Shown: positions 25,859 through 34,164 of the stretch, one piece after another
Layout of the letters: each line of letters begins with the position of its first letter
Numbering within the stretch: the stretch's first letter is position 1
Assembly (NCBI RefSeq): GCF_012844455.2
Contig: NZ_JABBCQ020000001.1
Location: forward strand, 310,001-374,000
Direction of reading: 5' to 3'
DNA length: 64,000 bases
Source of the DNA: Comamonas suwonensis
GTDB lineage: Bacteria > Pseudomonadota > Gammaproteobacteria > Burkholderiales > Burkholderiaceae_C
Notes under the pieces: generated by a model
Told to the model about the DNA's origin: nothing
What the model saw: only the letters and a program-made list of their open reading frames with translations
Databases searched by the model: none
Program-made: the position numbers and the translations under genes

Positions 25859-26731
25859 TCAGCTCCGTTTACCCAGAAGACCTTCGGGTCGCCAGACGAG
25901 GATGACGGCCATCAGCAGATAGATGCTCATGCCGCTGAGTTCCTGAAAAAATACCTTGCCGAAGGTGTCGACAAAGCCCACCAGCAGCGAGGCAATCAGC
26001 GCGCCGGTAATGGAGCCGATGCCGCCGATCACGACGACCACAAAGCAGATGATGAGCACGCTGGAGCCCATGTTGGGATAGACCGAGCTCATGGGCGCGG
26101 CAATCATTCCGGCCAGAGCAGCCAGCGCGACGCCCACGGCGAAAACGATGCGGTACAGGCGCTTGATATTGATGCCCAGACCACGCACCATGTCGCGGTT
26201 GCTGGCACCGGCGCGAATCATCATGCCCAGCCGTGTGCGGTTGACGGTGTAGTACATCAGCAGCGCCACAATCAGGCAGGCCAGTGCAGCGAAAACGTTG
26301 TACCAGGGGTACTGCATCATGCCCATCAGCGGAAAGCTTCCAGCCAGCCACGCGGGCTTTTCCACGCCATGCACATCGTTGCCCACAAGGATGGCGCGCA
26401 GGCCTTCAAACACCAGAATCAGGCCATAGGTCATCAGTACCTGCTGCAGGTGGTCGCGCTCGTAGAGAAAGCTGAAAAACGCCCATTCCAGCGCGTAGCC
26501 CAGCACCACGGTGATGAGCACGCCCACCAGCAGCATGGTGATGAAATGCTGGCCCAGATAGGGTGACAGCGCAAACGCCACATAGGCGCCAATCATGTAG
26601 AAGCTGCCATGGGCGAGATTGATCACGCCCATGATGCCGAAGATCAAGGTCAGGCCTGAGGCCAGCAGAAACAGCAGCAGCCCGTACTGAATCGAGTTCA
26701 GGCACTGCACCAAAAAGGTGGCGAGATCCAC
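25859..26731 (-). CDS. livH: Branched-chain-type ABC transporter permease LivH
   Basis: The 290-residue integral membrane protein carries LivH features: GLTLIFGIMGVINLAHGSFYMIGAY near residue 30 and the ABC-permease loop DMVRGLGINIKRLY. The solute-binding protein gene stands 70 bases upstream with a hairpin between them. Its position in the order SBP-H-M-G-F is standard. Confidence 0.93.
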   Translation of the reverse strand: MDLATFLVQCLNSIQYGLLLFLLASGLTLIFGIMGVINLAHGSFYMIGAYVAFALSPYLGQHFITMLLVGVLITVVLGYALEWAFFSFLYERDHLQQVLMTYGLILVFEGLRAILVGNDVHGVEKPAWLAGSFPLMGMMQYPWYNVFAALACLIVALLMYYTVNRTRLGMMIRAGASNRDMVRGLGINIKRLYRIVFAVGVALAALAGMIAAPMSSVYPNMGSSVLIICFVVVVIGGIGSITGALIASLLVGFVDTFGKVFFQELSGMSIYLLMAVILVWRPEGLLGKRS

Positions 26732-26767
26732 GGCAATCCTTGTCCTGGAGGAAGTCGGTTAAAGCGC

Positions 26768-26793
26768 ACATGGCCCGGTTTCACGGGCCATGT
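26768..26793 (-). other. Hairpin between the binding-protein gene and livH
   Basis: ACATGGCCCG and CGGGCCATGT form a perfect 10-base stem with loop GTTTCA. There is no T run on the minus strand, so it more likely stabilises the binding-protein mRNA 3' end, or attenuates weakly, than terminates fully. Such a hairpin would favour excess binding protein over membrane components. Confidence 0.55.
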
Positions 26794-26800
26794 ATTGGTC

Positions 26801-27973
26801 TTACATGCGGCAGCCGCGTGCAGGGTCCGCCAGTCCCTTGATGGCAATGCTGATCTTCTTGTTCTCCTTGCCATCCACCTTGCGCAGATAGATGTCCTGA
26901 ACGGGGTTGTGTGCCTTGCTCAGCGTGAAGTCCCCGCGGGGGCTGGCAATCGTGGCTTTTTCGATGGCGGTGCGGAAGACATCCTTTTTGGTGATGTCGC
27001 CGCCGGCAGCCTTCAGACCCACGGCCAGCATCTGCGCTGCGTCATAGCCTTGCACGGCATACACGTCGGGCTGCAGCTTGTAGTTCTTGGCATAGTTGGT
27101 GCGGAAGGTCTTGTCGCGCGGCGTGCCCAGCTCGTCCGCATAGTGCAGCGTGGTCAGCATGCCTTGTGCGGCCTCGCCCTGGGCTTCCAGCGTGCCGTCG
27201 GTCAGAAAGCCTGGGCCGTAGAGCGGGATGGTCTTGGACAAGCCGGAGGCGTGATAGTCCTTGACGAATTTCACCGCGCCGGCACCGGCGAAGAAGGAGA
27301 ACACGGCATCGGGTTTGGCCGCTGCAATTTCGGTCAGCAGAGCCTGGAATTCGACGTTGGGGAAGGGCAGCGTCAGCTGCTTGCTGACCTTGCCGCCATT
27401 CTTCTCAAAACCCTCCTTCATGCCTGCAACCGCTTCCTCACCGGCGGCGTATTTCCAGGTGATGGTCATGGCGTTTTTCTTGCCCTCTTTGGCTGCCACC
27501 ACACCCATGGGGTATGCGGTCTGCCAGTTGCTGAAAGAGCTGCGGAAGATATTGGGCGCGCACATGGGACCGGTGACGGCATCGGCGCCCGCATTGGGCA
27601 CGATGAGTACGGTGCCGCTTTCCTTGGCGGCCTTTGCCATGGCCATGGCTACGCCCGAGTGCACGGTGCCGACAATCACATCGACCTTGTCGCGTTTGAT
27701 GAGGCGGTTGACGTTGTCCGTGGCCTTGGCGGGGTCGGATTCGTCATCGACCTTGAAGTATTCGATTTCGCGTCCACCCAGTTTTCCGCCTTGTTCGGCC
27801 ACCTGCATGCGAAAGCCGTTTTCAATCGCTACGCCCAGTGCTGCATAAGTGCCACTGAAGGGCAGCATGAAGCCGACTTTGATCTTTTCCTGTGCCATGA
27901 CACTGCCGCAGCTTGCGGCGGCCGCCAGTGCGATGGCTGTGGCTTTGCTCCATGTTGCCCATTGCTTGCTCAT
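26801..27973 (-). CDS. Periplasmic substrate-binding protein of the Liv-type transporter
   Basis: The 390-residue protein begins with a signal peptide (MSKQWATWSKATAIALAAAA, cleavage probably after VMA near residue 26) and a mature start QEKIKVGFMLPFSGTYAALG typical of the Liv/aromatic-acid binding family. Two alpha/beta lobes follow. It is separated from benzoate-CoA ligase by 188 bases, so it may have its own promoter. Relatives next to benzoate, 4-hydroxybenzoate and phenylacetate genes bind aromatic acids; I infer the same here. ATG 27973 has GGAGAC upstream. Confidence 0.92.
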   Translation of the reverse strand: MSKQWATWSKATAIALAAAASCGSVMAQEKIKVGFMLPFSGTYAALGVAIENGFRMQVAEQGGKLGGREIEYFKVDDESDPAKATDNVNRLIKRDKVDVIVGTVHSGVAMAMAKAAKESGTVLIVPNAGADAVTGPMCAPNIFRSSFSNWQTAYPMGVVAAKEGKKNAMTITWKYAAGEEAVAGMKEGFEKNGGKVSKQLTLPFPNVEFQALLTEIAAAKPDAVFSFFAGAGAVKFVKDYHASGLSKTIPLYGPGFLTDGTLEAQGEAAQGMLTTLHYADELGTPRDKTFRTNYAKNYKLQPDVYAVQGYDAAQMLAVGLKAAGGDITKKDVFRTAIEKATIASPRGDFTLSKAHNPVQDIYLRKVDGKENKKISIAIKGLADPARGCRM

Positions 27974-28161
27974 GCTTGTCTCCTGCTGGTTGATTGACGA
28001 ATGCCTGGGTACTCTTGAATCACCGGTTCTGACTGGCGGGTGGCTTGCTCGAACGCATGCACGTGCGCACTCTAACAACTTTAGGTTTAAAGCAAAACCA
28101 GCGCTTGCCCTAGTCGGTACATTCCTGTTTTCATAGCTTTATTCGCTTGTTGGGCAAGGGT

Positions 28162-29724
28162 TTAGTGCGGTTTTGGCTCCAATTCACGCAAGCGAAAGCG
28201 TTGAATTTTTCCGGTCGCAGTCTTGGGGAGTTCGTCGACAAACTCGATAAAGCGTGGGTATTTGTAGGCCGCCAACCGGTCTTTGACGAATGCCTTGAGT
28301 TCGGCCTCGCTGGTGCTGTGACCGGGTTTGCACACCACATAGGATTTGGTCTTGGTCAAGCCTTGGGCATCGGTCACACCGATGACGGCAGCCTCCAGCA
28401 CGGCGGGGTGCAGCTGCAGCGTGGATTCGACCTCGAAGGGCGAGACATAGATGCCGCTGACCTTGAGCATGTCGTCGCTGCGGCCCGCGTAGGTGTAGTA
28501 GCCATCGGCGTCGCGCACATATTTGTCACCGCTTTTGAGCCATGCGCCCTGAAAGGTGTCGCGCGTCTTGTCGCGGTTGGCCCAATACATCAGTGCGGCG
28601 CTGGGGCCTTTGATGAAAAGATCGCCAATCTCACCATCGGCAACGGGCTTTCCGTCTTCACCGCGCAGCTCTACCGCATAGCCGGGAACCGGCTTGCCGG
28701 TGCTGCCGTAGCGTATGTCGTCAGGCCGGTTGGAGAGGAAGATATGCAGCATCTCGGTGGAGCCAATGCCGTCCACGATATCGGCACCGAAGTGGTTCTT
28801 GAAGCGCTGGGCAATCTCCGCCGGCAGGGCTTCGCCAGCCGACGAGCACATGCGCAGGCTGACCTGCTCGCGCCCGGGCAAGGCGGGGTGAGCCAGCATG
28901 CCCGCAAAGCCCGTAGGCGCTCCGAAAAATACCGTGGGCTGATGCTGCGTCCAGCGCGCGAAAACGGCTTCTGGCGTGGGGCGTTCGGCCATCAGAACTA
29001 CGCTGGCGCCCACACTCAAAGGAAAGGTCAGGGCGTTGCCAAGACCGTAGGCAAAGTAGAGCTTGGCGGCAGAGAAACAGACATCGTTTTCGTGCAATCC
29101 CAGTACCGGTTTTCCATACAGCTCGGCCGTCCAGTACGGGTTGGCGTGGGTGTGAACTGCGCCCTTGGGTTTTCCGGTGGAGCCCGATGAATACAGCCAG
29201 AAACCGGGGTCGTCTCCCATGGTTCTGGCGGCCTGTGGCAGTGCCGTCTGCTGGGCCAGCCAGGGCTGCATGGGCTCGAAGGCGGGGGGCAGACCCTGCG
29301 GCGCTTCTTCAGGTCTGGCGACCCAGATGTGGTTGACTTCGTGTTGCGCTTGGTTGAGTGCCTGCTGCACTGCGGGAACCAGTGCGCCGTTGGTCAGGAT
29401 GGCCTGTGCGCGGCAATGCTCGAGCATGTAGGCATAGTCGGCAGAGGTGAGCAAGGTATTGACCGCAACCGGCACCACGCCTGCGTACATAGCTCCTAAA
29501 AACGAGATGACCCATTCGCGCATATCGTGCATGACCAGCAGCACGCGCTCTTCGCGGTGAATGCCTGCGGCCAGCAGGCCATGGGCAATGCGGCGGGCTT
29601 GTTCCTGCAGCTGCGCATAGCTGAGCGTGCCTTGGTCATCGGTGTAGGCAATCTTGTCAGCCCGGTCCTGATTGAGATTGAACAGGTGCTGGGCGAAATT
29701 GAAGGGCTGGCTGAAATCAGTCAT
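28162..29724 (-). CDS. bclA: Benzoate-CoA ligase
   Basis: The 520-residue ANL ligase couples benzoate (or a close analogue) to CoA with ATP in the cytoplasm, the first step of the box pathway. The P-loop YSSGSTGKPKGAVHTHANPY, then the segment AAKLYFAYGLGNALTFPLSVGA and the adenylate block LKSGDKYVRDADGYYTYAGR match benzoate-CoA ligases of aerobic degraders. The catalytic Lys is in TATGKIQRFRL near the end. It starts 2 bases after boxD and is co-transcribed with it. Substrate specificity (benzoate versus hydroxybenzoates) is inferred from family resemblance and neighbours. Confidence 0.9.
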   Translation of the reverse strand: MTDFSQPFNFAQHLFNLNQDRADKIAYTDDQGTLSYAQLQEQARRIAHGLLAAGIHREERVLLVMHDMREWVISFLGAMYAGVVPVAVNTLLTSADYAYMLEHCRAQAILTNGALVPAVQQALNQAQHEVNHIWVARPEEAPQGLPPAFEPMQPWLAQQTALPQAARTMGDDPGFWLYSSGSTGKPKGAVHTHANPYWTAELYGKPVLGLHENDVCFSAAKLYFAYGLGNALTFPLSVGASVVLMAERPTPEAVFARWTQHQPTVFFGAPTGFAGMLAHPALPGREQVSLRMCSSAGEALPAEIAQRFKNHFGADIVDGIGSTEMLHIFLSNRPDDIRYGSTGKPVPGYAVELRGEDGKPVADGEIGDLFIKGPSAALMYWANRDKTRDTFQGAWLKSGDKYVRDADGYYTYAGRSDDMLKVSGIYVSPFEVESTLQLHPAVLEAAVIGVTDAQGLTKTKSYVVCKPGHSTSEAELKAFVKDRLAAYKYPRFIEFVDELPKTATGKIQRFRLRELEPKPH

Positions 29725-29726
29725 GG

Positions 29727-31289
29727 TCAGACTCCCGTCGTTGCACCCAGTGCCTGCAGCACGCAGGGTGCGGCCTGCATGGCGCTTTTGCGGTGGTAAA
29801 AATCCAGTGCCCGCAAGCCGCCCAGCTCGGCACCGCCACCTGCACGGCCCGGCCCGCCATGCAGGGACTGGGGCATGACATTGCCATGGCCCGTATGCAG
29901 CTTGGCGACGTCCGGCGTGACCACATGTACGCGGCCGTGGCTGGCGGCCAGATCGCTGGCCGCAGCGGCCAATGCGTCGCTGTCATCGCCATAGATCGAA
30001 CAGACCAGCGAACCCTGACCCCGATGTGCAAGTGCCAGAGCGTGCTCCAGGTCGCGGTAGGGAATGAGCGTGGCCACAGGGCCAAAAACTTCCATCTCAT
30101 GCACCAGCGCGCTGCCGTCGGGGTCTTGCGTGCCCAGCAGCACCGGCTGAGCGCAGGCGGCAATCCCAGGGTCGGCATCGACCAGTGCCTTGGCTCTGCC
30201 GTCATACAGCGCGGTGGTGTGGGTCAGCAACTGGTTCAGCCCTTGCTGCACGCTGTCGTACTGCGCACGGCTGACGAGCGATCCCATGCGTACGGCGTCA
30301 TTGTGCGGGTTGCCAACGGTGACTTTGGCAAGCTGCGCGGCGATGGCCTGAGCCACCTCGTCATACAGATTTTGCGGCACCAGAATGCGCCGTATGGCCG
30401 TGCATTTCTGGCCTGATTTGATGGTCATTTCACGGGCCACTTCACGCGCCAGCAGAGTCACGGCTTCGCTGCTGGCGGCGTGGCCGGGCAGCAGCAGTGC
30501 GCTGTTCACGCTGTCGGCTTCGATATTGCAGCGCACTGAATGACGGGTGATGGCGTGGTGGCTGCGAATGGTGGCTGCGGTGTCGGCTGAGCCGGTGAAA
30601 GACAGCACATCCATGGGCTGCAGCTGATCCATCAACCCGGCAGCGCTGCCGCAGATGATAGACAGCGCACCCGGTGGCAGAACACCCGCGTCGATCACAT
30701 CCCTGACCATGCGCTGTGTGAGCCAGGCCGTTGCCGTGGCGGGCTTGATGATGATAGGCACGCCCGAGAGCAGGGCCGGCGCTGCTTTTTCCCACAGTCC
30801 CCAGCCGGGAAAATTGAAGGCGTTGATAAACAGTGCCACGCCGCGCGTGGGCACTTGGATATGCAGGGACTGAAACGCGGCCTCTTTGGCCAGTGCCACG
30901 GCTGCGCCATCGCTCAGATGCTTGACATTGCCTAGCGTTGCGCCCCACTTGGCGTATTGGCTCAAGGTGTAGATTCCGCCATCCACATCCACGGCGGTAT
31001 CGTTCTTCACCGTGCCGCTGTTGGCGGTGGAAATTTCGTAATACGCATCGCGGTGGGCTTGCAGCACGGCGGCAATCTCCGCCAGCAACTGGGCGCGCTG
31101 GGCATAGCTCATGGCCCGCAGAGCCTGGCCGCCGGTGTCACGGGCAAAGGCAAAGGCCGCGTGCAGATCAAGTCCGGAGGCATCGACGCGAACCAGCTCG
31201 GTGCCCAGAACCGGGTCCATCAAGCGGCTGCCCGGGCCACTGCCGACTTGCCAGCGCCCGGCAATATGGTTGGCAAGTAGCTCGGTCAT
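29727..31289 (-). CDS. boxD: 3,4-dehydroadipyl-CoA semialdehyde dehydrogenase BoxD
   Basis: The 520-residue aldehyde dehydrogenase-fold enzyme oxidises the semialdehyde released by BoxC, a late step of the aerobic benzoyl-CoA pathway. It has NAD(P)-binding VLSFTGSADTAATIRSH, FINAFNFPGWGLWEKAAPAL and an active-site Cys in MTIKSGQKCTAIRRI. The opening MTELLANHIAGRW and the overall blocks match BoxD (PaaZ/PaaN-type ALDH). It heads the minus-strand unit boxD-bclA, divergent from boxR. ATG 31289 overlaps the stop codon of a 16-codon ORF, and GAGG stands 7 bases upstream. Confidence 0.9.
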   Translation of the reverse strand: MTELLANHIAGRWQVGSGPGSRLMDPVLGTELVRVDASGLDLHAAFAFARDTGGQALRAMSYAQRAQLLAEIAAVLQAHRDAYYEISTANSGTVKNDTAVDVDGGIYTLSQYAKWGATLGNVKHLSDGAAVALAKEAAFQSLHIQVPTRGVALFINAFNFPGWGLWEKAAPALLSGVPIIIKPATATAWLTQRMVRDVIDAGVLPPGALSIICGSAAGLMDQLQPMDVLSFTGSADTAATIRSHHAITRHSVRCNIEADSVNSALLLPGHAASSEAVTLLAREVAREMTIKSGQKCTAIRRILVPQNLYDEVAQAIAAQLAKVTVGNPHNDAVRMGSLVSRAQYDSVQQGLNQLLTHTTALYDGRAKALVDADPGIAACAQPVLLGTQDPDGSALVHEMEVFGPVATLIPYRDLEHALALAHRGQGSLVCSIYGDDSDALAAAASDLAASHGRVHVVTPDVAKLHTGHGNVMPQSLHGGPGRAGGGAELGGLRALDFYHRKSAMQAAPCVLQALGATTGV

Positions 31290-31336
31290 TGGCTGACCTC
31301 ATTGGTGGCAAATGTACGGATCGTGAGGGCGGACAT
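31286..31336 (-). CDS. Putative 16-residue leader peptide upstream of boxD
   Basis: A small reading frame, MSALTIRTFATNEVSQ, begins at ATG 31336 behind a strong AGGAG (CAGGAGACACTTATG). It stops at TGA 31286-31288, overlapping the boxD ATG as ATGA. It contains the boxD Shine-Dalgarno (GAGG). This arrangement suggests translational coupling. It could be coincidental; no function is known. Confidence 0.4.
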   Translation of the reverse strand: MSALTIRTFATNEVSQ

Positions 31337-31387
31337 AAGTGTCTCCTGAAGTGCGGCTTTGAGCTGCATCTAATCTTCGATGAAACA

Positions 31388-31451
31388 TGCAATATTGTGC
31401 GTGCATTCAAAAGATAAATACGAGACAATCCAGTGTCAAGCAATATATTGC
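31388..31451 (-). promoter_or_regulatory. boxD promoter flanked by two BoxR-type operator candidates
   Basis: On the minus strand, TTGACA (31434-31439) and TATCTT (31411-31416) are separated by exactly 17 bases, a good sigma-70 promoter for boxD-bclA. Just upstream of the -35 lies the palindrome GCAATATATTGC (31440-31451). Downstream of the -10 lies a related GCACAATATTGC sequence within TGCACGCACAATATTGCATG (31387-31406). The repeated TGCA/GCAATATTGC elements are good candidates for BoxR binding, with release by benzoyl-CoA. The operator role is inferred. Confidence 0.65.
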
Positions 31452-31503
31452 ATGTATGGCGTTAACCCCGACTGTTTATCATTCACCCCCTCTGAGGAGC
31501 TTT

Positions 31504-32406
31504 ATGGATCAGTTAGTGACGGCACCAGAACTGGATATGCAAGAGGGTGAAGCAGGCAAGAATGCGCTGCTGCAGGCGCTGGGTGAGCGGGTGCGCAATC
31601 TGCGCGCCAGCCGTGGTTTGACACGCCGTGGATTGGCATCTGCCGCCGAGGTGTCGGAGCGCCATCTGGCCAATCTTGAATACGGCACGGGCAATGTCTC
31701 CATCCTGGTGCTGCAGCAAATTGCACAGGCACTGCGCTGCAGCATGGCCGAGTTACTGGGCGATGTAACCACCTCCAGCGCTGAATGGCTGCTGCTGCGT
31801 GAGCTGCTGGAAGGCCGCAGCGAAGCCGATTTGCAGCGCGTGCGACTGGCTGCGGGCGAGATTCTGGGTACGGCACCCAGCGGTGATCCGCATCGCGGCA
31901 CCCGCATTGCATTGATCGGTTTGCGCGGTGCGGGCAAGTCCACGCTGGGCCGCATGTTGGCCGAACAGCTGAACGTGCCATTTCTGGAGCTGAACCAGGA
32001 AATTGAGCGCGTCGCCGGCTGCAGCGTGCGCGAGATTTATGACCTCTATGGGGCCGGTGCTTATCGACGCTATGAGCGTCGTGCGCTGGAAGAAGCGGTG
32101 CAGATTTACAGCGATGTGGTGATCGCCACGCCGGGCGGCATCGTGTCAGACCCTGCGACCTTCAACGAATTGCTCAGCCACTGCACCACCGTGTGGTTGC
32201 AGGCCCAGCCCGAGGAACACATGAGCCGTGTGGTGGAGCAGGGCGACACGCGGCCCATGGCTGCCAATCCTGAGGCCATGGACGATTTGCGCCGTATTCT
32301 GCAGGGCCGCGCGGCCTTTTACTCCAAGGCCGACCATCTGCTCGATACCAGCGGTAAGAGCCTGCAGCAAAGCTTTAAACAGCTGAAGTCTCTGGTGGTG
32401 CCGTGA
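31504..32406 (+). CDS. boxR: Benzoyl-CoA-responsive regulator BoxR (BzdR family)
   Basis: The 300-residue protein fuses an XRE-type helix-turn-helix (residues about 28-85; RGLTRRGLASAAEVSERHLANLE) to a shikimate kinase-like domain with Walker A GLRGAGKST near residue 140. This fusion is diagnostic of the BzdR/BoxR repressors, which bind benzoyl-CoA in the kinase-like domain. GAGGAG lies a few bases upstream of ATG 31504; a longer frame from 31387 would run through the operator region. It is divergent from boxD. The boxABC oxygenase and lyase genes it is expected to control are not in this window. Confidence 0.92.
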   Translation: MDQLVTAPELDMQEGEAGKNALLQALGERVRNLRASRGLTRRGLASAAEVSERHLANLEYGTGNVSILVLQQIAQALRCSMAELLGDVTTSSAEWLLLRELLEGRSEADLQRVRLAAGEILGTAPSGDPHRGTRIALIGLRGAGKSTLGRMLAEQLNVPFLELNQEIERVAGCSVREIYDLYGAGAYRRYERRALEEAVQIYSDVVIATPGGIVSDPATFNELLSHCTTVWLQAQPEEHMSRVVEQGDTRPMAANPEAMDDLRRILQGRAAFYSKADHLLDTSGKSLQQSFKQLKSLVVP

Positions 32407-32412
32407 CGCGTT

Positions 32413-34089
32413 TCAGGCGGGCAGCGCGCGTTGCAATATCGCCGAGAGATCGATGGCTGCCGGGTTGAAGGCCCCAACCACCATGGCCCCGCTTTGCTCG
32501 CCCAGGCGGGTGTGGATAAAGCCAGTAGCCATGTAGGCCGGCGCATGTTGTCGCAGCAGGCAGGCCTGAGCCAGCAGAGCCAGGTCTTGCACCAGTCTGC
32601 GAGCCTGCGGTTCCAGCGCATCTGGCTCGGCAGACAGGCGCTGGGCCAGCGACTGAGCCAGCCGCGTCAGCGTGGGCTCCCCTGCTGCCATGTTAATGAG
32701 GTCCTGCAGCAGCAGACGAGTGGCTTCGGGCTCGCGGCCCATGGCGCGCAGCACATCCAGGCACATCACATTGCCCGACCCTTCCCAGATGGAGTTGACC
32801 GGCGCTTCGCGAAACAGGCGCGACACAATGCTTTCCTGCACATAGCCGTTGCCGCCAAAAACCTCCATGGCTTCGCCCGTGATTTCGACTGAGCGTTTGC
32901 AGATCCAGAACTTGGCGGCTGGGGTCATGATGCGTTTCCAGGCACGGGCCAGCAGGTCGCCTTCGGCCTCGCGTTCATAGGCCTGCGCCAGATGCATTCC
33001 TAGTTGCATCGATGCTTCGCTTTCGAGAGCTAAGTCCGCAAGCACACAGCGCATCAGAGGTTGATCTGAGAGGATTTTTCCGAAGGCCGAGCGCTGGCGC
33101 GCATAGGCAATTGACTGGACTACAGCGGTGCGAAAAATGGCCGCGCTGCCCAGCACGCAGTTCAGCCGTGTGTAGCTGGCCATCTCGATGATGGTGGGAA
33201 TCCCCCTGCCTTCCTCACCCATGAGAATGCCCCAGGCGTCCTGCAGCTCCACCTCGGAGCTGGAGTTGCTGCGGTTGCCCACCTTGTCTTTGAGGCGCTG
33301 TATGCGCACCGGGTTCTTGCTGCCATCAGGCCGCCAGCGCGGCACAAAAAAGCAGGCGTGGCCGCCTAACTCTCCATTGGGCGCAGCCATGCGCGCCACA
33401 ACCAAATGCGCATCGCACATGGGGGCTGAGAAGAACCATTTGTGGCCGCGCAGCAGATATTCGCCACCCCGCCCGCCGTCATGAATGGGGCGGGCCACCG
33501 TGGTGTTGGCGCGCACGTCAGAGCCGCCCTGTTTTTCTGTCATGCCCATGCCTATCCAGATGGATTTTTTCTGGCTCAGCGGTACATCGCGGGCATCGTA
33601 TTCGTGGCTGTAGAGCTGGGCCTGCAACTGGCTCCAGAGCTGCGGCTCTTTTTGCAGCAAGGGAATAGCCGCCGTGGTCATGGTTGCCGGGCATAGCGTG
33701 CCTTGCTCAACCTGCCCATGCAGATAAAAGCCCGCGGCCCATGCGCTCCAGCGGCCTTTATCCGAGCGCTCAAACGGCAGCGAGATCAGGCCTTGTTCGC
33801 GGTACAACGCCATCAGGCTGTGCCAGCTGGGGTGGAATTCCACGGAATCCTGCACGCGCCCGCGTGCATCAAAGCGTTGCAGCTCCGGCGTGTGGCGGTT
33901 GGCCAGCTCGGCATGCTCCCAATTGGCCTTCTGGCCAAGCTGCTGCGCAAAGCGGTCGAGTGCTGGCGTAAAGACCTGCGCCTGCTGGCGTTGCAGCGCT
34001 TCTTGCAAGGCCACATCGGACTGAAGCAGGTTGATGCCGGTCAGCTCATCAACCTGATTGAAAACGTCATGGGTATCCAGGGCTTGCAT
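32413..34089 (-). CDS. AidB-type acyl-CoA dehydrogenase
   Basis: The 558-residue flavoprotein has a long N-terminal domain (THDVFNQVDELTGINLLQSD) as in AidB/isovaleryl-CoA dehydrogenases, then MTEKQGGSDVRANTT, KWFFSAPMCDAHLVVAR and EVFGGNGYVQES, which form the FAD and substrate pockets. AidB homologues protect DNA from alkylation or act as isovaleryl-CoA dehydrogenase; sequence alone does not decide. GGAGG lies just upstream of ATG 34089. It converges on boxR with a 6-base gap. Confidence 0.9.
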   Translation of the reverse strand: MQALDTHDVFNQVDELTGINLLQSDVALQEALQRQQAQVFTPALDRFAQQLGQKANWEHAELANRHTPELQRFDARGRVQDSVEFHPSWHSLMALYREQGLISLPFERSDKGRWSAWAAGFYLHGQVEQGTLCPATMTTAAIPLLQKEPQLWSQLQAQLYSHEYDARDVPLSQKKSIWIGMGMTEKQGGSDVRANTTVARPIHDGGRGGEYLLRGHKWFFSAPMCDAHLVVARMAAPNGELGGHACFFVPRWRPDGSKNPVRIQRLKDKVGNRSNSSSEVELQDAWGILMGEEGRGIPTIIEMASYTRLNCVLGSAAIFRTAVVQSIAYARQRSAFGKILSDQPLMRCVLADLALESEASMQLGMHLAQAYEREAEGDLLARAWKRIMTPAAKFWICKRSVEITGEAMEVFGGNGYVQESIVSRLFREAPVNSIWEGSGNVMCLDVLRAMGREPEATRLLLQDLINMAAGEPTLTRLAQSLAQRLSAEPDALEPQARRLVQDLALLAQACLLRQHAPAYMATGFIHTRLGEQSGAMVVGAFNPAAIDLSAILQRALPA

Positions 34090-34164
34090 GCAGAACCTCC
34101 GGTGGCAACAAACCACTATAGAGCGACTGCGTGGACAGGCGAGAGCGGGTTTTCAGTGCTGCGC

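Noticed and set aside
26795..27997. 400-codon plus-strand frame opposite the binding-protein gene
   Set aside because: Shadow; the minus-strand product has a signal peptide and full family pattern.
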